Shown here: in pieces, positions 34,385 through 43,802 of the stretch
Layout of the letters: each line of letters begins with the position of its first letter
Position numbering within the stretch: the first letter of the stretch is position 1
NCBI RefSeq assembly: GCF_049856295.1
Contig: NZ_JBNDMZ010000001.1
Location: 310,001 to 374,000, forward strand
Length of the DNA: 64,000 nucleotides
DNA from: JB111 sp049856295
Lineage (GTDB): Bacteria > Actinomycetota > Actinomycetes > Actinomycetales > Actinomycetaceae
Direction: 5' to 3'
Notes under the pieces: generated by a model
What the model saw: only the letters and a program-made list of their open reading frames with translations
Databases searched by the model: none
What the model was told of the DNA's origin: nothing
Program-made: the position numbers and the translations under genes

Positions 34385-34526
34385 TGGGCCGCTTCTCGTC
34401 GCCGACCTAGCATCGAACGCATCACAGGAGCCGTACCAGCGTAGCGACGGCGTTCCGACCATCGTCCGATCCACCGTCGCCGGGCCGATCGCCCGCACCG
34501 CCACCACTACTCCACCGGAGGACCAC

Positions 34527-35105
34527 GTGCTCGAGATCCGCAAGCTCTTCTCACAGGTCGACGTGACCTACACCGCTGCCGGCGCGACCGACGACGGTGA
34601 GCCGCTGCGCAAGGTCGTCGTCGCCGCCGTCGTGGCCAACCCCTACGCCGGGAAGGGCTTCATCGAGGACCTCCAGCCGATCATCGACGCCTCCGCCGAG
34701 CTCGGCACGCTACTGGGGACCGAGGCGGCGAAACTCCTCGGCGCGCCGGTCGAGAGCTACGGCAAGGCGGGGATCGCCGGCATCAACGGCGAGCAGGAGC
34801 ACGTGAACGCGGCACTGACCTCCGTCTACGGCAACGCGTTCCGCGACGCCATCGGCGGCGGGAAGGCGTGGATCACCTCGGTGACCAAGGTCGGGCTGGC
34901 CGGCGACACGATCGACGTGCCGACCGCCTTCAAGGACGACGTCTGGGTGCGCAGCCACTACGACGCGACCGAGGTCCGCGTCCCGGACGCGCCCCGTCCC
35001 GACGAGCTGCTCATCATCGGCGCCGTCACCAACCGTGGCCGGATCAACGCCCGCGTCGGCGGCATGTCGCTCGCCGAGGCGAAGGAGAAGGGGGCGACGG
35101 CGTGA
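34527..35105 (+). CDS. Amino acid synthesis family protein (PF06684-like), function unknown
   Basis: A 192-residue protein matching the loosely named amino-acid-synthesis family, whose biochemical role is not established. CGGAGG is followed after 5 bp by the GTG start. Features include RKVVVAAVVANPYAGKGF, EDLQPIIDASAELG, ESYGKAGIAGINGEQEHVNA and VPTAFKDDVWVRSHYDA, with a C-terminal LLIIGAVTNRGRINARVGG. No signal peptide. The stop overlaps the enamidase homologue by 4 bp, so the two are co-translated. Pairing with an enamidase-like amidohydrolase suggests a step in degradation of a cyclic amide or N-heterocycle. Confidence 0.78.
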   Translation: MLEIRKLFSQVDVTYTAAGATDDGEPLRKVVVAAVVANPYAGKGFIEDLQPIIDASAELGTLLGTEAAKLLGAPVESYGKAGIAGINGEQEHVNAALTSVYGNAFRDAIGGGKAWITSVTKVGLAGDTIDVPTAFKDDVWVRSHYDATEVRVPDAPRPDELLIIGAVTNRGRINARVGGMSLAEAKEKGATA

Positions 35106-36301
35106 CCAGCCTGGCTGTCGTCGGCGCGGGAGCCGTCTTCTCCGGGGACATCGACTCTCCGGTCCTCGACGGGATCGACACGCTGATCGCCACCGACGGC
35201 ACGATCACGGCCCTCGGGACCCGTGCGTCGCTCGCCGCAGAGGTCGAGTCCGCCGACCAGGTCCTCGACGCCGACGGGATGACGCTCGCCCCCGGCCTCA
35301 TCGACTCGCACTGCCACGTCGTGCTCGGCGACTACACGCCACGGCAGAAGACGGTCGACTTCCTCGCCAGCTACGTCCACGGCGGCATCACGTCCGTGGT
35401 GTCGCCGGGCGAGATCCACGCGCCGGGCCGACCGCACGACGCGATCGGCGTCAAGGCGCTCGCCATCGCGGCGCGCTCGACCTTCCGGAACTTCAGCCCC
35501 GGCGGCATGACCGTGCACGCCGGCGCCGTCGTCCTCGAGCCCACGCTCACCGAGCAGGACTTCGCCGACCTGCAGGAGGCCGGGGTCAACCTCGCCAAGT
35601 TCGGGTTCGGCCTCTACGAGGACCCCGCCGACGGCGCCGACCAGGTGCGCTGGGCGCAGCAGCACGGCATCCGCGTCATGTGCCACTCCGGTGGTGCGTC
35701 GATCCCGGGGAGCCAGCCGATCACCCCGGACCACCTGCTCGCCCTGTCCCCGGACATCTGCGGCCACATCAACGGTGGGCCGACCGCGCTGGACCCCGCG
35801 GGGGTCGACCGGATCATGGACGAGACCGACATGGCTCTCCAGCTGGTCCAGGCCGGCAACTTCCGCTCCTCGGTGCGCATCCTCGAGCGGGCCGCCGCGA
35901 AGGGCATGCTGGCCCGGATCGTCATCGGTTCCGACACGCCCACCGGGACCGGCGTCATGCCGCTCGGTGTCATCAAGACGGTCGCCGAGCTGTCCTCGTG
36001 GACCGACGTCGATCCCGCCGTGCTGTGGGCCGCCGCCTCAGGCAACAACGCCCGCACGTGGGACCTGCCGGCCGGCTTCCTCCAGGTGGGCCGTACGGCC
36101 GACCTCGTCCTGATGGACGCCCCCTGGGGCTCGCTCGCCGGAGACGCGCACGGCGCCCTGGCCACCGGTGACATCCCCGGCATCGCCGCCGTCGTCACCG
36201 GGGGAGAGGTGCGCGCCCTGCGCTCCCGCAACACACCCGCATCCGCTCGTTCCGTCACGCCGACGCCGGCGCTCGCGCACCTGGCGTCCTCCGGCCACTG
36301 A
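35102..36301 (+). CDS. Enamidase-like metal-dependent amidohydrolase
   Basis: A 399-residue amidohydrolase closely resembling enamidase of nicotinate fermentation, which hydrolyses 1,4,5,6-tetrahydro-6-oxonicotinate to ammonia and 2-formylglutarate. The GTG overlaps the previous stop (GTGA). Metal-binding motifs are LIDSHCHVVLGDYTPRQKT, MCHSGGASIPGS, GHINGGPTALDPAGVDRIMD and the aspartate in IVIGSDTPTGTGVMPLG. GDYxPRQKTxDF, PGRPxDAxGxKALAI and HINGGPTA are features I recall from Ena. The sequence-level resemblance is strong, but the activity on this pathway's substrate is inference. It is the clearest sign that a ring nitrogen or enamide passes through the pathway. Confidence 0.82.
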   Translation: MTSLAVVGAGAVFSGDIDSPVLDGIDTLIATDGTITALGTRASLAAEVESADQVLDADGMTLAPGLIDSHCHVVLGDYTPRQKTVDFLASYVHGGITSVVSPGEIHAPGRPHDAIGVKALAIAARSTFRNFSPGGMTVHAGAVVLEPTLTEQDFADLQEAGVNLAKFGFGLYEDPADGADQVRWAQQHGIRVMCHSGGASIPGSQPITPDHLLALSPDICGHINGGPTALDPAGVDRIMDETDMALQLVQAGNFRSSVRILERAAAKGMLARIVIGSDTPTGTGVMPLGVIKTVAELSSWTDVDPAVLWAAASGNNARTWDLPAGFLQVGRTADLVLMDAPWGSLAGDAHGALATGDIPGIAAVVTGGEVRALRSRNTPASARSVTPTPALAHLASSGH

Positions 36302-36345
36302 GCACCGCCGGGCACCCGCCCGGATCACGAAGGAGACGACTACTC

Positions 36346-36549
36346 ATGGCACTCAAGCTCACGCTCGACCTCGACCTCTGCCAGGGCTATGCCAACTGCC
36401 TGATCGAGGGACCGGGCTACTTCGACTTCGACGACGAGGCGGAGAAGGCGATCCTCCTCAAGGAGGACGTCCCGGACAGCGATCGTGCACTCGCGGAGAA
36501 CGCGGTGCGTGGCTGCCCGGCGCGCGCCATCGCGCTCGAGGAAGACTGA
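36346..36549 (+). CDS. [3Fe-4S]-type ferredoxin of the ring-hydroxylating dioxygenase
   Basis: A 67-residue ferredoxin with three cluster cysteines, C12 and C18 (LCQGYANC) and C57 (RGCPARAI). The second position of the usual CxxCxxC set is not Cys (G14/Y15), as in [3Fe-4S] ferredoxins that serve actinobacterial P450s and the Phd/Dfd/Pht dioxygenases. AAGGAGACG precedes the ATG. It is followed by its reductase after 1 bp, so the pair is the evident electron-transfer chain for the Rieske enzyme encoded at 21289-23150. Confidence 0.92.
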   Translation: MALKLTLDLDLCQGYANCLIEGPGYFDFDDEAEKAILLKEDVPDSDRALAENAVRGCPARAIALEED

Positions 36550-36550
36550 G

Positions 36551-37744
36551 ATGAGACGGGTCGTCGTCGTCGGTGGGTCGCTCGCCGCCGTGCACGCCGC
36601 CGAAGCCCTGCGCGAGCGCGACTTCGACGGAGAGATCACCATCATCTCGGCGGAGCAGCACCTGCCCTACGACCGCCCGCCGCTGTCGAAGGAAGCACTC
36701 TCGAGCGGCGTCGACGTCGAGAAGCTCTACCTGCGCTCGCCGCAGTGGTACGAGGACCACGCGATCGACGTGCGGCTCGGGGCCGCGGCGGCCGGCCTCG
36801 ACGTCACGAACACCGTCGTCCACCTCGCCGACGGAACCGAGGTGCCCTACGAGGGCCTCGTGCTCGCGACCGGGTCGCGGGCCCGCCGGCTGCCCGTCGT
36901 CTCCGGGCTGCCGGACGCACACGTCGTGCGCGACATCGGTGATGCGGCGGAGCTGCGTGAGAAGCTGCGTCCGGGCAAGCGCCTCCTGCTCGTCGGTGCC
37001 GGTTTCATCGGCCTTGAGATCGCTGCGACCGCCCGCCAGATGGGCGTCGACGTGTCCGTCATCGAGGTCGGTCGAGCACCGCTGGCCCGCGCGCTGGGGG
37101 ACGAGGTCGGTGCGTGGTTCCGCGACCTTCATACGCGCAACGGCATCGACATCGTGTGCACGTGCTCGGTCGAGCGGTTCGAGGCGACCAGGGGCGGCGT
37201 GCGTGCTGAGCTCAGCACGGGCGACGTGCTCGATGCGGACATCGTCGTGGGCGGGATCGGGGCTACACCGAACGTCGAGTGGCTCGAGGGCTCTGGTCTG
37301 AGTGTCGCCAACGGCGTGCTCACCGGTGCCGACCTGTCGACCGGTGTCCCCGGTGTGGTCGCAGCCGGTGACATCGCCCGCTGGTACAACCCGCTCTTCG
37401 ACGAGGAGATGCGTGTCGAGCACTGGACCAACGCCGTGGAGCAGGGCCGGCACGCCGCGCACACGCTGCTCGGTACCAGCGAGGCGTACAGCAGCGTCCC
37501 CTACTTCTGGTCCGACCAGTTCACCGCCAAGATGCGCTTCGTCGGGACCGGTATCGCTGCCACCGACGTCGTCGTCGAGGACGCGACCGACACGCGCCTG
37601 ACCGCCCTGTACGGGCGGGACGGCGTCATCCGTGGCGCCGTGGCGGTCAACGCACCCCGCCAGCTCGTCAAGTACCGCACGGCCATCCGCGACCAGGTGC
37701 CGTGGCAGGAGATCGCACCCGCCGCGATCTCGGCCGTGCGCTGA
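36551..37744 (+). CDS. FAD-dependent ferredoxin reductase
   Basis: A 397-residue NAD(P)H:ferredoxin oxidoreductase of the rubredoxin/ferredoxin-reductase type. It has the FAD fold VVVVGGSLAAVHAAEALRER with YDRPPLSKEAL, the NADH fold LLLVGAGFIGLEIAATAR, and the second FAD motif VVAAGDIARWYNPL. HWTNAVEQGRHAA and the C-terminal dimer/ferredoxin-contact domain follow. The ATG at 36551 is chosen over an upstream in-frame GTG that overlaps the ferredoxin. It passes electrons from NAD(P)H through the [3Fe-4S] ferredoxin to the oxygenase. Confidence 0.93.
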   Translation: MRRVVVVGGSLAAVHAAEALRERDFDGEITIISAEQHLPYDRPPLSKEALSSGVDVEKLYLRSPQWYEDHAIDVRLGAAAAGLDVTNTVVHLADGTEVPYEGLVLATGSRARRLPVVSGLPDAHVVRDIGDAAELREKLRPGKRLLLVGAGFIGLEIAATARQMGVDVSVIEVGRAPLARALGDEVGAWFRDLHTRNGIDIVCTCSVERFEATRGGVRAELSTGDVLDADIVVGGIGATPNVEWLEGSGLSVANGVLTGADLSTGVPGVVAAGDIARWYNPLFDEEMRVEHWTNAVEQGRHAAHTLLGTSEAYSSVPYFWSDQFTAKMRFVGTGIAATDVVVEDATDTRLTALYGRDGVIRGAVAVNAPRQLVKYRTAIRDQVPWQEIAPAAISAVR

Positions 37745-37790
37745 TCGACCGAACCTGACCAAGCAGTCCGACACCACCCAAGGAGAAGTT

Positions 37791-38927
37791 ATGACCGAGA
37801 CGCCGACCCAGGACGACTCCCTGTCCGTCATCGAGCTGTTCCCGCAGGACGAGGACTGGTCCCTGCAGACCATGCGTCTGCTTGCACAGGTCGCGGTAGG
37901 CGGATCCGACCTGTTCGAGTGCGCCCGCACCGCCGCGCGCATCGGCGACTCGACCGACCCCGAGCTGTGGCAGCAGGAGTGGAGCAACACCGCCAAGGCC
38001 ACCGCGGCGGCGGGGGAGAAGGCCATCGCCGAGGGGCACATCGCCACCGGCCGGCGCGCACTCTTCCGTTCGATGAGCTACTGGCGCCACAGCGAGTTCT
38101 TCCTCAACTCGTCCGACCCGCGGCGTACCGAGGCCTACACGGAGGGGACCAAGAACTTCCAGCGTGCCGCCGAGCTCACCGACGGACTCATCGAGCGCAT
38201 CCACGTGCCCTTCGAGGGCATCACCATGGACGGCTACATCGTGCGTCCCGACAACTCGGGTGCCAAGCGTCCCACCGTGCTCTTCCTCGGTGGTGCCGAT
38301 TCGTGGGCCGAGGAGCTGTACTTCCTCGGCGGGACGGAGTTCCCCGCCCGCGGGATGAACGTCGTCATGGTCGACACCCCGGGCCGCGGCTCGTCGCTGC
38401 GCTTCAAGGAGCTCTACAGCCGACCTGACTACGAGGTCCCGGTCGCGGCGATCCTCGACTTCCTCGAGCAGCGGGACGACGTCGACAAGGACCGCATCGG
38501 TCTGGCCGGGGTGAGCTTCGGCGGCTACTACGCGCCGCGCGCCGCCGCGTTCGAGCCGCGGGTCAAGGCCGTGGCGGCCTGGTGCGGCACGTGGAGCATC
38601 CTCACGGACTTCTACGAGTACTACCCCCCGCTCCACGAGCAGCTGCAGTGGCTCTCGGGTTCGAAGGACGATGCCGAGGCGCGCGAGAAGCTGGCGAAGT
38701 TCACGCTCGACGGCGTGGCCGAGAAGATCGACGTCCCGGTCTACGTCATGCACGGGACGAAGGACATCATCATGGACATCGAGGGCGCGAAGAAGTTCGT
38801 CGACGCACTGACCGTCGAGGACGTCACCTTCGACATCTACGACGGCGCGGGCTCGCTGCACTGCAACTACGACCACCTCGCGGTTGCGGCGTCCCGGCTG
38901 ACGGACTGGATGGCCGACCGGATCTGA
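37791..38927 (+). CDS. Alpha/beta hydrolase, similar to 2,6-dihydroxypseudooxynicotine hydrolase (C-C hydrolase)
   Basis: A 378-residue alpha/beta hydrolase with an N-terminal all-helical domain (about residues 20-135) in front of the core domain, the layout of 2,6-dihydroxypseudooxynicotine hydrolase from the Arthrobacter nicotine pathway and of related acyl-ester hydrolases. Nucleophile S242 lies in GLAGVSFGGYYAPRAA, acid D325 in MHGTKDII, and the histidine is H357 or H362 (GSLHCNYDHLA). AAGGAG precedes the ATG at 37791. It is the last gene of the enamidase/ferredoxin operon. A hydrolytic C-C or amide cleavage of a ring-opened product is the likely role; a simple esterase cannot be excluded. 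Confidence 0.8.
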   Translation: MTETPTQDDSLSVIELFPQDEDWSLQTMRLLAQVAVGGSDLFECARTAARIGDSTDPELWQQEWSNTAKATAAAGEKAIAEGHIATGRRALFRSMSYWRHSEFFLNSSDPRRTEAYTEGTKNFQRAAELTDGLIERIHVPFEGITMDGYIVRPDNSGAKRPTVLFLGGADSWAEELYFLGGTEFPARGMNVVMVDTPGRGSSLRFKELYSRPDYEVPVAAILDFLEQRDDVDKDRIGLAGVSFGGYYAPRAAAFEPRVKAVAAWCGTWSILTDFYEYYPPLHEQLQWLSGSKDDAEAREKLAKFTLDGVAEKIDVPVYVMHGTKDIIMDIEGAKKFVDALTVEDVTFDIYDGAGSLHCNYDHLAVAASRLTDWMADRI

Positions 38928-39069
38928 TCGGCCGATGCGCGACCGGGGCGGCATCGGGCACGATCACCCGGTGCCGCCCGGCGGGCGGTACCACCAGGCG
39001 TCGACGGCGACGCGAGGACGAGGCAGCCGGTGACCGGCGAGGGGGTCTGACGAAGGGGTGGACGGACTG

Positions 39070-40110
39070 ATGGTCACAGGTGAGAACAGGCAGCTCGAGA
39101 GCCGGTTCGAGTACGTACGTGCGATCCAGAGCGCCGTGAGCGTGGACGAGGTCCGTCGTGCGTATCACGAGGCGGTCAGTCTCATCATCCCCGCGGACGG
39201 GATCGGGATGTACCGGTTCGCCAGTCCCGGCGTGCCTGCGCTCTTCGCCTCCAACCTCAGCGACGAGTTCATGGCCGCGTACGAGGCCGAGGGTCGCAAC
39301 GACGATCCCGTTCTCGACGCCGTCACCGACAACGTGCTGCCCGCGGACTCGACGAACGTCGTGCGCGAACAGAGATGGCTCGAGTCCGGCGCCCGTGCCG
39401 TGCTGCTGCGGGAGAACCTGGCGCACTCCCTCGAGGCACCGATCCTCATTGCCGGCGAGGTCGCCGGAACCGTGAACTTCGCCCGCGCGACCGACGCCGA
39501 ACCGTTCACGCTGGTCGACCTCACGACCGCCAGGTTCGTCAGCGAGCACCTCAGCCTCGCGCTCGAACGGGCGCGGCGCTTCGAGCAGGCCGGCGACCGG
39601 GCCGCACTTCTCGGCGGAGCGCTCGATCACCTCTCCCAGATGGTCGTCGTCGCCGACGCCACGAGCGGTGAGCGCGTGTTCGCCTCGCGCAACCTGGAGG
39701 TCCGGTTCCCGGAGTCGGCGCACGGGCTCATCGACTCGGTCGTCGCCGACTTCGTCGCGGAAGGGCGGCGCGCACTCACGGCGAACGTGCGCGACGACGC
39801 CTCGGGGGAGCGCCTCATCATCAAGTGCTCGATCGCGCCGACCTACGACGCCATCATCGCCGTCGTCTTCGAGGCGCCCGACGAGGAGGACTGCGCGCTC
39901 CCCGCGTGGGAGGTGCTCTCCCCTCGTGAGCAGGAGATCGCCGAGTACGTCAGCAAGGGCATGACGACCAAGGAGATCGCCGACATCGCGTTCGTCAGCC
40001 AGAACACGGTCAAGCAGCACATCAAGCGGATCTTCGCCAAGACCGGTGTGCACAGCCGGGCCGAGCTCGTGCACCTGATCTGGGCATCGCGCGGTCACGA
40101 CCGCGTGTGA
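39070..40110 (+). CDS. LuxR-family transcriptional regulator with GAF-like sensor region
   Basis: A DNA-binding regulator of about 346 residues. The C-terminal GerE/LuxR helix-turn-helix is LSPREQEIAEYVSKGMTTKE followed by NTVKQHIKRIFAKTGVHSRA. The N-terminal 180 residues look like a GAF-type ligand-binding fold (SLIIPADGIGMYRF..., APILIAGEVAGTVNFAR, FTLVDLTTARFVSEHLSLAL), with no response-regulator aspartate motif. The ATG at 39070 is preferred; a GTG at 39058 is possible. It is the only transcription factor in the island, directly after the last catabolic operon, and so is the prime candidate to bind the nine palindromes at 1869-34384. The effector is unknown. Confidence 0.87.
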   Translation: MVTGENRQLESRFEYVRAIQSAVSVDEVRRAYHEAVSLIIPADGIGMYRFASPGVPALFASNLSDEFMAAYEAEGRNDDPVLDAVTDNVLPADSTNVVREQRWLESGARAVLLRENLAHSLEAPILIAGEVAGTVNFARATDAEPFTLVDLTTARFVSEHLSLALERARRFEQAGDRAALLGGALDHLSQMVVVADATSGERVFASRNLEVRFPESAHGLIDSVVADFVAEGRRALTANVRDDASGERLIIKCSIAPTYDAIIAVVFEAPDEEDCALPAWEVLSPREQEIAEYVSKGMTTKEIADIAFVSQNTVKQHIKRIFAKTGVHSRAELVHLIWASRGHDRV

Positions 40111-40127
40111 GTCGGCCTTCCGGCCGG

Positions 40128-40897
40128 TCAGCCCAGCTGCATCACGAGGCCGGGGGCCGCGAGCTCGACCGGGCCGTCGTAGACGGCGCGCGCCTCGGCG
40201 AGGATCTCCTCGCCGTCCGCCGGGTCGGCCAGGTGCGTGATGACGAGCCGCCCGGCGTTGGCGGCCGCGGCGAGCTCGCCAACCGTCCGGCCCGTGAGGT
40301 GGCCGTGGTTGGACACGTCGATCCCGGCGCTGTGCCGGTACGTCGCCTCCGCCAGCAGGACGGGCACGTTCCGGCACTGCTCGACGAGCTCGTCCGTCAG
40401 CCCCGTGTCGGCGGTGTAGGCGAGGCCGAGGTCGTCGAACCGCATGGCCAGCGTCGGTACCGGGTGGAAGGCCGGGATCGTGGTCAGCGTCGTGCCGTCC
40501 ACCGTCACGGTGGCGCCCGGCTCGATCTCGGTGAGGTCGAACCCGTCGCTCAGGGGCGCCGCGAGTGCCGGCAGCGAGGGGATCCCGTAGACGCCGTCGA
40601 GCCCGACGAGCTTCTTCCCGAAGCCCGTCGGCGCCCACATCGGCACAGCGGGCAGCCGCTCGGGGAAGCCGCGCCGGTAGGCGAGGGCCGTGAGGTCCGC
40701 GCAGTGGTCGGCGTGCTCGTGGGAGATGACGATCGAGCTCAGCTCGCCGAGGTGGCCGCGCGTGGCGAGCTCCGCGACGACGCCGGGCCCGCAGTCGACG
40801 AGCGTGGCCCCGCCCTCGTGGTGGAGGAGGTAGCCGACGGCGGCGCCGAGGCTGGACGGCGCGGTCGCTGAGGCGCCGAGGACGGTGAGGGTCGCGC

Positions 40898-40901
<4 letters not shown>
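40128..40901 (-). CDS. MBL-fold metallo-hydrolase
   Basis: A 257-residue metallo-beta-lactamase-fold protein with the metal motif SHEHADH, AFHPVPTLAM, the aspartate in AYTADTG, and a late LVITHLADP. The layout resembles RNase Z/PhnP-like phosphodiesterases rather than beta-lactamases. It is the last gene of the minus-strand ABC importer operon and starts inside the ATPase stop (ATGA). Next to an importer of the iron(III)/2-aminoethylphosphonate type and a glycerophosphodiesterase, a phosphodiesterase role is conceivable but not demonstrated. Confidence 0.85.
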
Positions 40902-42036
<1,135 letters not shown>

Positions 42037-42040
<4 letters not shown>

Positions 42041-42954
42041 GCCTGGCCCATCTTCGCGCCGCCGAGCCGCTCGAGCGCGAGGGCCGCGGGGACCACGAGC
42101 ACGAGGAAGAGGACCGTCGCGGCGGCGGCGGCCTCGAGGCGGCCGGTGAGGTAGCCGTCGTACAGCACGACCGGGACCGGCTGCTGCAGCGGCGTGAACA
42201 GGAAGAACGACACGTTGAACTCTCCGAAGGACAGGGTGAGGACGAGCAGGGTGGCCGCCAGCAGCGCGCCCCGGGACGCGGGCAGGGTCACCGTGAGGAA
42301 GCGGCGGACGGGGCCGGCGCCGAGCGACTCGGCGACCGACTCCTGCAGGCGCAGGGCGGGGCTGGCCATCGCGGGGGTGAGCGCGCTGAGGAGGAACGGC
42401 AGTGTGTAGAGCACGTGCCCGCCGATCATCAGCACTCCCGAGGGGCGCAGCAGCGGGTAGGCGAGGATGAGGCCGAGGCCGAGCGCGATGCCCGGCACGG
42501 CGATCGGCACGTTGGTCACGGCCCGGAGCAGCGACCGGCCCGGGAACCGGTAGCGGGCGATGGCCCAGGCCGCCGGCAGGCCGATGGCCATGTCGATGAC
42601 GAGCACGAGCAGCGCCACGCTCACGCTCACGCCGATGTTGCCGGCCATGTCGTCCCACGCCTCGACGATCCACTCGAGGGTGAGGCCCCCGAGCGGACCC
42701 TCGCGCCAGCTGCGGCTCAGCGCGACGAGCAGGACGAGGGGGATCGGCAGCGTGGTGACCAGGGCGGCGACGATCGCGAGGACCTGGCCGACCCGGGTGA
42801 CGCCGTCGTGCCGGAGCGGGGTGGCGGACCGCGCGCGCCGGCTCGTCGTCGTCGGCCCGGGGGTGTCCGGGGTTCCCTGAGCGTCCGGTGCCGCGGAGAG
42901 CCCGGGTGCGCCGTTCGTCGTCGTGACCCCGGCAGGGGTGGTCGCCTCGCTCAT
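42037..42954 (-). CDS. ABC transporter permease (second)
   Basis: A 305-residue inner-membrane permease with about six helices and the EAA-type loop ESLGAGPVRRFLTVTLPASR. The ATG at 42954 overlaps the preceding permease stop. The first 50 residues are a Thr/Pro/Ala-rich cytoplasmic tail, then LAIVAALVTTLPIPLVLLVA starts helix 1. It pairs with the 42951-43802 permease in a heterodimeric channel. Confidence 0.9.
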
Positions 42955-43802
42955 GGCGCGCTCCTCCTCACCTTGACGTCCCCGAGGTTCCCGACGCCGA
43001 CGAGGATCACCGTGGTCAGGAGCGCGAGGAGCACGGACAGGGTGGCCGCGAGCTCGGGCTGGAAGCCGTCCGTGAACGCCGAGGCGATCTCGACGGGCAG
43101 CACGTTGAGGTCGCGGCTCAGGGTGGCGGCCGTGCCGAACGCGCCGAACCCGGTCGCGAGGGCCAGCGCGGCCGAGCTCGCCATCGCCGGCCGGAGCGCG
43201 GGCAGGATGACGCGGAGGTAGATGGTCGCGGTGGACGCCCCGAGCGAGCGGGCGGCCTCGATCGTCTCCGGACGGACGGCCCCGGCCGCGCCGCGCACCA
43301 CGAGCACCACGCGCGGGATCTGGAAGTAGAGGTAGGCGATGAGCAGTCCCACCCACGTGTAGGCGATCTGGAGCGCCCGCTCCCCGGTCGCCGCCTCGAA
43401 GAGCTTGGGGATCACGCCGGTGTTGCCCACGAGCAGGATGACGAAGAAGCCGATGACGATCCCGGGCAAGCTGAGGGGGATGGTCATCGCCGTCGCGAGG
43501 AGCCGGCCCGCGCGGGAGCGGTCGCGCTCGAGGTACAGGGCCGCCGGCACGCAGATGACCAGGGCCAGCACGGTGGAGGCCACGGCGATCCCGGCGGTGA
43601 ACAGGAGCGACTCGAGGTAGCGGCTGCTCGTCAGCACCTCGCCGTACCGGTCGAGGCTCCAGCCGCCCGCCTCCGCCCCCGTGCTGCGCACGACGAGCAG
43701 GATCATCGGCCAGACGAGGAGGACGAGCAGGACGAGGACGATCGGTGCGACGAGGGCCGCCGCCGGGCTGCGGCGGCTCCCGTCGATGGACCGAGAGATC
43801 AC
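42951..43802 (-). CDS. ABC transporter permease (first)
   Basis: A 283-residue permease with six predicted helices, beginning at ALVAPIVLVLLVLLVWPMIL, and the EAA-type loop EAARSLGASTATIYLRVILP. It overlaps the binding-protein gene upstream and the second permease downstream by 4 bp each, indicating a single tightly coupled operon. The family includes importers of iron(III), thiamine, putrescine and 2-aminoethylphosphonate. Confidence 0.91.
   Translation of the reverse strand: MISRSIDGSRRSPAAALVAPIVLVLLVLLVWPMILLVVRSTGAEAGGWSLDRYGEVLTSSRYLESLLFTAGIAVASTVLALVICVPAALYLERDRSRAGRLLATAMTIPLSLPGIVIGFFVILLVGNTGVIPKLFEAATGERALQIAYTWVGLLIAYLYFQIPRVVLVVRGAAGAVRPETIEAARSLGASTATIYLRVILPALRPAMASSAALALATGFGAFGTAATLSRDLNVLPVEIASAFTDGFQPELAATLSVLLALLTTVILVGVGNLGDVKVRRSAP

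Noticed and set aside
36312..36327. GCACCCGCCCGGATCA before the ferredoxin as a tenth island operator
   Set aside because: Only partly symmetric, inside a 44-bp gap of an apparently continuous operon, and no hexamer sits at the expected distance without overlapping the ferredoxin gene.
38970..39000. ACCCGGTGCCGCCCGGCGGGCGGTACC before the LuxR gene as an autoregulatory operator
   Set aside because: The half-sites are present but the spacing between CCC and GGG arms is wrong for the 16-bp box; GC-rich sequence yields such matches by chance.
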